Below, one piece after another: positions 16,425 to 21,023 of a stretch of DNA of 21,023 nucleotides. The notes beneath the pieces were generated by a model. The model worked only from the letters and a program-made list of their open reading frames with translations. It did not search any database and was not told where the DNA came from. Both the position numbers and the translations under genes were made by a program. Each line of letters begins with the position of its first letter. Position 1 is the stretch's first letter. The DNA comes from Azolla pinnata. Taxonomy: Eukaryota > Streptophyta > Polypodiopsida > Salviniales > Salviniaceae. The DNA lies in NCBI GenBank assembly GCA_037176905.1, contig JBBBWG010011180.1:1-21023 (forward strand), read 5' to 3'.

Positions 16425-17050
16425 CTAAGCTAAAGCTTGGACATGACTATGGAAGAAGCGTAAACTCATGTCGTTATATGCAGGCACCAAGTCTTGCTAT
16501 TTACGCCTAACACTTGAAGCACCGACTAAAGTATCTTCAAGAAACTAAGGACTTTGGCATCACCTTCCCAGCAAGCCAACCTCTTCCAGAACTATATCTA
16601 ACTTGCTACTTAGATGACGATTGGGGGGTGTAGAAGAGTCGTTACAATCGACATCTAGCCACGTGTATTTTCTCTCAAGTGGAGCTATCTCATGGCAATG
16701 TAAAAACTATGAATGAGTTCCATTGTTATCAACTGAAACTAAATACATGGCAATGACTCTAGCGTTAAATGAAGGAATTTGGCTAAAACACTTTTTGAAA
16801 GAGATGACATTGTTCCTCGATCATATACTTCTTCTTCGATATGACAATATGTTAATTATAATGCTCATGAATAACCTCAAACACTCTGAGCTAACCAAAC
16901 ATATTGCCATGTAACTTTAGTTCACTAGAGAACTGTTGCAAGAAGCCAATATTGAGATAACGCATGTGTGTACTGATGAACAGTAGGTTGACTTTCTCAC
17001 GAAGTTTACTCAAAGGTCCAAACGCTATGAACGTTGTAATCAGATAAGAC
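16425..17050 (+). mobile_element. Copia reverse transcriptase end and RNase H, decayed
   Basis: Plus-strand frames read SCRYMQAPS, then LKYLQETKDFGITF and YLDDDWG (end of reverse transcriptase, start of RNase H), then LSTETKYMAMTLALNEGIWL, RYDNM, LTKHIAM and VCTDEQ-VDFLTKF. These are the canonical RNase H motifs of copia pol. At least four stops and shifts break them. The 3' LTR follows at 17087 behind a purine tract, so this is the 3' end of a plus-strand element. Confidence 0.9.
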
Positions 17051-17086
17051 TAAAACCAAATTAGTCTCTATTATCTTAAGAGGGTA

Positions 17087-17393
17087 TGTGAAAATAATAA
17101 GTTAGATAAATAGTAAATAATTATAGATAATAATAAACCGTCCGTCATTGGCGTTCACCATGAACTCATGGATAGGTATGACACCCTTCCCCATCACATT
17201 CATATGCCCATCCGTACCAAACACACATGCCTCTTCATACCACATTAGGCATGTTTATATAAAGGCCTCTTAGGTCATGATGTGCGTTGCAATCCATGCT
17301 AATACATTACTACTTTTGATACTCTCTCCTCTCTCTTCTCTCTCCTCTCTCTTTTCTATAAGGCAGGCGGCCTTCCTTCTCTTCTTTCTCACA
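17087..17393 (+). mobile_element. 3' LTR of the plus-strand copia relic
   Basis: It starts TGTGAAAATAATAAG right after the purine tract AAGAGGG (17078-17084) and ends TTTCTCACA, with a perfect TGTGA/TCACA terminal inverted repeat and a length of 307 bp. TATATAAAGG at 17256-17265 is the likely promoter. A CT-rich run fills the U5 side. Immediately after it comes relic 4 of the lectin-kinase, read in the same direction. Confidence 0.75.
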
Positions 17394-17409
17394 AGGGCAG
17401 GGTGCGTAA

Positions 17410-17650
17410 GAGGCCTATGGCATAACATTCCATGACAATAATTTGTTCGTCTTCGTTCTTTAACTCTGCCACTTCCACGTTGATGTACAACACCACCACC
17501 GTCAAGAACCTCAATTTTGATGATGAGCAAACCTCGTTGGTGAATGACTACAAGCACATAGCAAATCTCTTGATCTTCAAGCGGCTCATGAAGGAGGCGG
17601 TGGCAATGGCGCACCACCTCCACACAAAGCCTAACACCGTCGACTGTCTC
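17410..17650 (+). pseudogene. G-lectin receptor kinase relic 4, 3' end only
   Basis: Plus-strand sequence matches the C-terminal tail and 3' flank of copy A (11190-11430): TCGTCTTCGTTCTTTAAC, CTTCCACGTTGA, then GATGATGAGCAAACCTCGTT, and finally CTCATGAAGGAGGCGG past the stop position. The reading frame is lost through small indels. The rest of the gene is missing; the copia LTR borders it on the left, so the insertion or a later deletion removed the kinase. Confidence 0.75.
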
Positions 17651-17659
17651 TGTGGCAGG

Positions 17660-18484
17660 CTTCCACAACAAATATTGGATAATAGTGGCCTCACAAAATA
17701 TTAGAGATGTTAAAAATACATCATTGACAACTAGATCGCTATAAAGATCAATCAGAATTCATAGATTGATAGGTGCTTCAAACTACTAGCCATGGAAAAT
17801 TTGAATGAAGATGTATCGACGAAAACTCTATCTATGGGCATACATAGATGGAAGTAATTCAAAAGTAGAGAAAATATATCTCGATTACTTAGCTTGGGAA
17901 GAGGAAAATTTTGAGGCCCAATGAGATATTTAGTTCCATGTAGGTCGATATTCTCATGTATAAACTCATTGCAAATGAAAAAACTATTACGATGTGAGAT
18001 TTCCTCAAGGACTAATATGACTGTCACTTTCTTTAGACAACATACAACTTATCAAATAAAAGAAGGTGATTATTTGTAAACATTTTTATAAAGTTCACAT
18101 TTTCTTTTGGAATAAGGCGCAATGCCAATATTACGTTCTACAAACAAGTATGGCTCTCACAATGTACTTTTACAATTACTTTCAAAAGGTAACTCATGTA
18201 TCCTGCAACCGCAACATGGAGATGGCGACAAGTGTGCACAATGGGGAAGAGCCAAGATTTTTGGCACCTTCGTTTCCGCCGTTAATGAATATATCACAAA
18301 GCTCATATTTTTTGATCCACATGTATATGCATGTTTGCTAGTTAGTTATATATGCAGATCTAGATCTAGAGTAAGTTTTCGATGATAGGATTAAAACATA
18401 ATTTTGTGCACACTTAAAAACTTTAAATGTGATTTGTTTTACATCAATGTATCAAAATAGATCGAGTATTGAAAAGTTAATTGG
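17660..18484. other. Unrecognised spacer with inverted dispersed-repeat piece
   Basis: No gene is recognised. 18180-18330 is richer in GC and one frame reads DKCAQWGRAKIFGTFVSAVN without a known domain. 18410-18485, read on the minus strand, matches the dispersed repeat at 12291-12350 (CCAATTA, then CAAATCACATTTAAA-like). Confidence 0.45.
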
Positions 18485-19290
18485 TACACCTTTTATTTTA
18501 TGACCCTACATTATTAGAGCATAATTAATTTAAAAAGTCGATACACCTACAACAATTACAAAAGATTATTTTTTTCATAATCAATTGACTTGAGCATCTT
18601 CAAAGACACACCTAAGCTAAGAGAGTTAAAATCTTTTTCATGTAACTATTATTATTTACTAAATTACTTTTTCAAATAAAAACTATTTCATTATGTTATT
18701 CCTCTCTTTCTAATATCATACTAAGATTTCTTTCTCTAGTGTATAGGTTATAGATATATGCCAATCAAATTATAGCGAGAGCATAAATGTTTTATATAGT
18801 ACTTTGTTTTATTCTTTAATACAAGCTACGTAAAAAATATGGCATGATATAGTTTATTCTTGCTAATAGCTGATGGAAATTCTGGTGTAACGTTGTTTAT
18901 TTTTCTATAACTTTAATGATGATTGTGCTTCTTCTAAAGAAGTTTTATTAAGAAATTTCTTATGGAAAGTGATTTGGGAACAAGAGTTCTATTAATAATT
19001 TTTTGAGCTAATGGATCAAATCATCCAAAGCTAATATATCAAGATGGTTTGGAACTCTTACAAGCCTAGCTAGGGGTGTAAAGTTGTAAAGAGACTTTGT
19101 GTGTTGCTCCACTATTTTGAATGTTTTATATAGTACTTTGTTTTTTTCTTTAGACAATCCACGTAAACTATATAAGATAGGGCATGATGTAATCCATTCT
19201 TGCTAATAACTGATGGAAATTGTGGTGTATCGTTGTCTATTTTTCTCTAACTGCATCGGGAAACTATTACAAGGTATTGTTTGACAATTA
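18485..19290 (+). repeat. Duplicated upstream region, copy B
   Basis: This is homologous to 5996-6480 upstream of copy A. It has an extra internal direct duplication: 18781-18910 and 19117-19255 share ATGTTTTATATAGTACTTTG, CATGATRTA and TTCTTGCTAATARCTGATGG. Copy A has a single version. The region then runs into the 46-bp palindromic array. Confidence 0.72.
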
Positions 19291-19383
19291 AATGATGCTA
19301 TTGTCAAACAATGTTATAACTATTGTTTGACAATTAAACGACGCTATTGTCAAACAATGTTATAGCTTTTGTTTGACAATTAA
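19276..19383. repeat. 46-bp tandem array of 13-bp palindromes
   Basis: Units at 19276-19321 and 19322-19367 and a partial third at 19368-19383. Each full unit holds ATTGTTTGACAAT and its exact reverse complement ATTGTCAAACAAT, 11 nt apart. Each arm carries a TTGAC core, the invariant part of WRKY-binding W boxes, though the following base is A rather than C or T. Copy A has only one arm (near 6461-6475). It lies about 580 bp before the copy B start. Confidence 0.85.
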
Positions 19384-19390
19384 GCTATTG

Positions 19391-19475
19391 CAATTAGATT
19401 CATGGACAGAAGGCATTCCAGCCCCACTACGATTTTTTGTATGCTCCCCAAGTGTCTATTCAGTCAAAATCGGGG
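19391..19475 (+). promoter_or_regulatory. Upstream block shared by four family members (copy B)
   Basis: AGATTCATGGACAGAAGGCA, TTCCAGCCCCACTACGA and GTATGCTCCCCAAGTGTCT match 7285-7365 upstream of copy A. The distance to the start codon is about 530 bp. It abuts the palindromic array because about 0.8 kb present in copy A is missing here. Confidence 0.6.
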
Positions 19476-19727
19476 AAACATTATGCAAGTCTACACGGTG
19501 CGACGAGAAGTCTGCACAACACGACAATCTCCAGCAAAAGGGATTACACTAATCTAGTCATGTGAATGGAAACCAAGCAATTAGTGGGCGATAAACAGAT
19601 TGGTTGATTGATTAAGGAGTCAACAGGACATCCAAAGAGGAATCAATGGGTATAATTGAGGGTTTAGGCCCTAGGCTTAAGGGTGGAATTCCCGAAGGAT
19701 TCCTCCAAAATTATTGGGATTGACGGG

Positions 19728-19797
19728 TTCCTCTTCTTCCTTCTTCTTCCCTCTTCCTTTCTTCTTCTTCTTTCTTCTTCGTTCTTCCTTCTTCCTT
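19728..19797. repeat. CTT-rich microsatellite
   Basis: An imperfect (CTT)n/(TTCTTC)n tract about 70 bp long. It lies in the probable promoter, 70 bp before the TATA-like box of copy B, and is absent from copy A. Confidence 0.85.
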
Positions 19798-19864
19798 GTG
19801 TGTGTAGAGGAAAAAATGAGACCTTTCGCTTTCCACCCAATCAATCAAATCTAACGATATGTAT

Positions 19865-19871
19865 TATAAAG
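19865..19871 (+). promoter_or_regulatory. Candidate TATA box of copy B
   Basis: TATAAAG lies 92 bp before the in-frame ATG at 19957. The aligned position in copy A (7649-7655) reads TATGAAG. Flanks are conserved between copies (GCAGAAGCACTGAT follows), so the alignment is secure. Confidence 0.45.
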
Positions 19872-19956
19872 CGTCCGAGGCAGAAGCACTGATGTGATTA
19901 TGATCTGGCGCTGGCGGATCTCAGGCAGGACGTAGCAGTACAGCATGCATGAATGA

Positions 19957-21023
19957 ATGAATGAATTCATTGCCGGCCTGAAGATCAGCTCCTGTGGTAG
20001 TAGTAGTAGAAGTAGTAGAAGCAGTAGCAGCAGCAGTAGACGTAGCAGCACTGCAGCTCATCATCACGTCCTGCGGCATCAGCTCGCCATAGCTGCCATG
20101 AAGAGCATCATCATCGTCAGCGCCACACTAATCATCACCACACTCTACTGGTGCTCTTCCAGTAATTTGGGCATAAATGTTGTGGCAGCCCAGTCTTCGG
20201 ATGATGATGATGGATTTCCCTCCTCGAATGTCAATGCCGGCCTCGTCTCTAACTACTCCGGCAATCTGTCCTACGGCAACAACGATTACAGCTACCTGAC
20301 CATCTACAGCGGAGGGCTGAGCCACTGCGTGAACGAGACGCTCCCGATTCTGCTCAGCAACAAGCAGCGCCTGTACGGGCGCCCGATCGGGATCGTCTCC
20401 GAGCATTACTACGGCCCCTACACCGTCTATTTCCAGCTCTTCTTTGTCATCTCCGCCGACAATCTGTGCGCCAATGACGATGACAGCGGCGATCCTTCCT
20501 ACTACCTGAGCCTCGTTGCTGTCAACGGCTTCTCGGCCAGCAAGACGGAGGACCCCGAGCGCGGGCAGGTCATGTGGACGGCCAACCCCGACGCACCTGT
20601 GAGCAAGGACGCCTGCCTCCAGCTGCACGCCAACGGCAGCCTCCTGCTCCTCGATTACGCCCGCCATGCTCAACATAATGGCAGCACTGGCGTAGATGCG
20701 TATTCCGACAGGAATGTTGTGTGGCGGACTGCAACTAGATCCGCCGATTCTAATTCCTCCTCCGCCACCACCGCAACATCCTTGGGCTCTACTAATTCTA
20801 CAAGTGGCGCTGCCCCTCTCCTGACCATCACCTTCGAGGGCAACCTTCTCGTCCTCTCCGACAATCGAACGCAGGAGATTGTATGGCAATCGTATGCCCA
20901 ACCCAGCGACTCGGTCATGGTGCTGCAGGCCCTTCCACCGGGAGCAAACCTCACGGCCCGCCACAGCGGCGCGTTCGGCGCCGCCACTGCCAATGCGTCG
21001 GCCTCCGCCAACTACACGCTCAT
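19957..21023 (+). CDS. G-type lectin S-receptor-like kinase, copy B, exon 1 (partial)
   Basis: An open frame of 355 codons runs off the window end. It is colinear with exon 1 of copy A: Ser-rich N terminus, hydrophobic segment, then NLSYGNN, SNKQRLYGRPIG, the lectin core WTANPDAPVSKDACLQLH and ANLTARHSG. No stop or frameshift is seen, and differences are mostly in-frame. Two insertions of about 16 and 20 residues enlarge the lectin domain near YARHAQHNGS and TTATSLGST. The codon aligned with copy A's ATG is ATT here. The frame can instead start at 19957 (MNEFIAGLK) or at 20098 (MKSIIIVSATL), which gives a classic signal peptide and lines up with Val43 of copy A. Short upstream ATGs at 19945-19955 end quickly. 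The intron and the kinase half would lie beyond the window. Confidence 0.85.
   Translation, partial: MNEFIAGLKISSCGSSSRSSRSSSSSSRRSSTAAHHHVLRHQLAIAAMKSIIIVSATLIITTLYWCSSSNLGINVVAAQSSDDDDGFPSSNVNAGLVSNYSGNLSYGNNDYSYLTIYSGGLSHCVNETLPILLSNKQRLYGRPIGIVSEHYYGPYTVYFQLFFVISADNLCANDDDSGDPSYYLSLVAVNGFSASKTEDPERGQVMWTANPDAPVSKDACLQLHANGSLLLLDYARHAQHNGSTGVDAYSDRNVVWRTATRSADSNSSSATTATSLGSTNSTSGAAPLLTITFEGNLLVLSDNRTQEIVWQSYAQPSDSVMVLQALPPGANLTARHSGAFGAATANASASANYTL

Overview
This is nuclear DNA of a land plant. The evidence is one intron-containing receptor-like kinase gene with a plant-specific architecture (bulb-type lectin, EGF-like, PAN-like, transmembrane and Ser/Thr kinase domains), a relic of a cellulose-synthase-like D gene, and Ty1/copia and chromodomain Ty3/gypsy retroelement remains. 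Coding islands are GC-rich and the rest is AT-rich. The species cannot be told; the HMD catalytic motif (where the seed-plant genes of this type known to me usually have HCD) and the relic-laden layout hint at a non-angiosperm, but that is weak inference.

Layout, left to right. 1-3234: minus-strand copia relics (gag, zinc knuckle, GAG-pre-integrase, integrase, then a 335-bp LTR) sitting directly in the exon 2 homology of a broken lectin-kinase copy (3235-4115, minus). 4480-5985: a dispersed palindromic repeat, a 15-bp perfect inverted repeat, a CSLD pseudogene fragment, a 29-bp minisatellite, and the 3' end of a chromovirus (chromodomain plus LTR). 5996-7760: upstream region of the main gene, partly duplicated at 18485-19475. 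7761-11373: the complete plus-strand G-type lectin receptor-like kinase (copy A), two exons joined by a 145-bp intron, predicted 1155 residues. 11865-15545: at least three minus-strand relics of the same gene family, each internally deleted, mixed with repeats, a tRNA-derived SINE-like piece and an LTR-like insertion; one relic lies behind a TATA/telobox leader. 16178-17393: nested copia relics ending in a 307-bp LTR. 17410-17650: a plus-strand relic of the lectin-kinase 3' end. 18485-21023: upstream region and first exon of a second, apparently intact lectin-kinase gene (copy B), cut off by the window end.

The whole window is therefore one lectin-receptor-kinase cluster: two plausible genes on the plus strand and at least five decayed copies, four on the minus strand and one on the plus strand, broken up by retroelements. 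The two good copies differ at exactly the places that would change expression and targeting: the start codon, a TATA-like box, a palindromic 46-bp array upstream, and two length-variable loops in the lectin domain. Copies A and B would be cell-surface receptors; ligand and pathway cannot be read from sequence.
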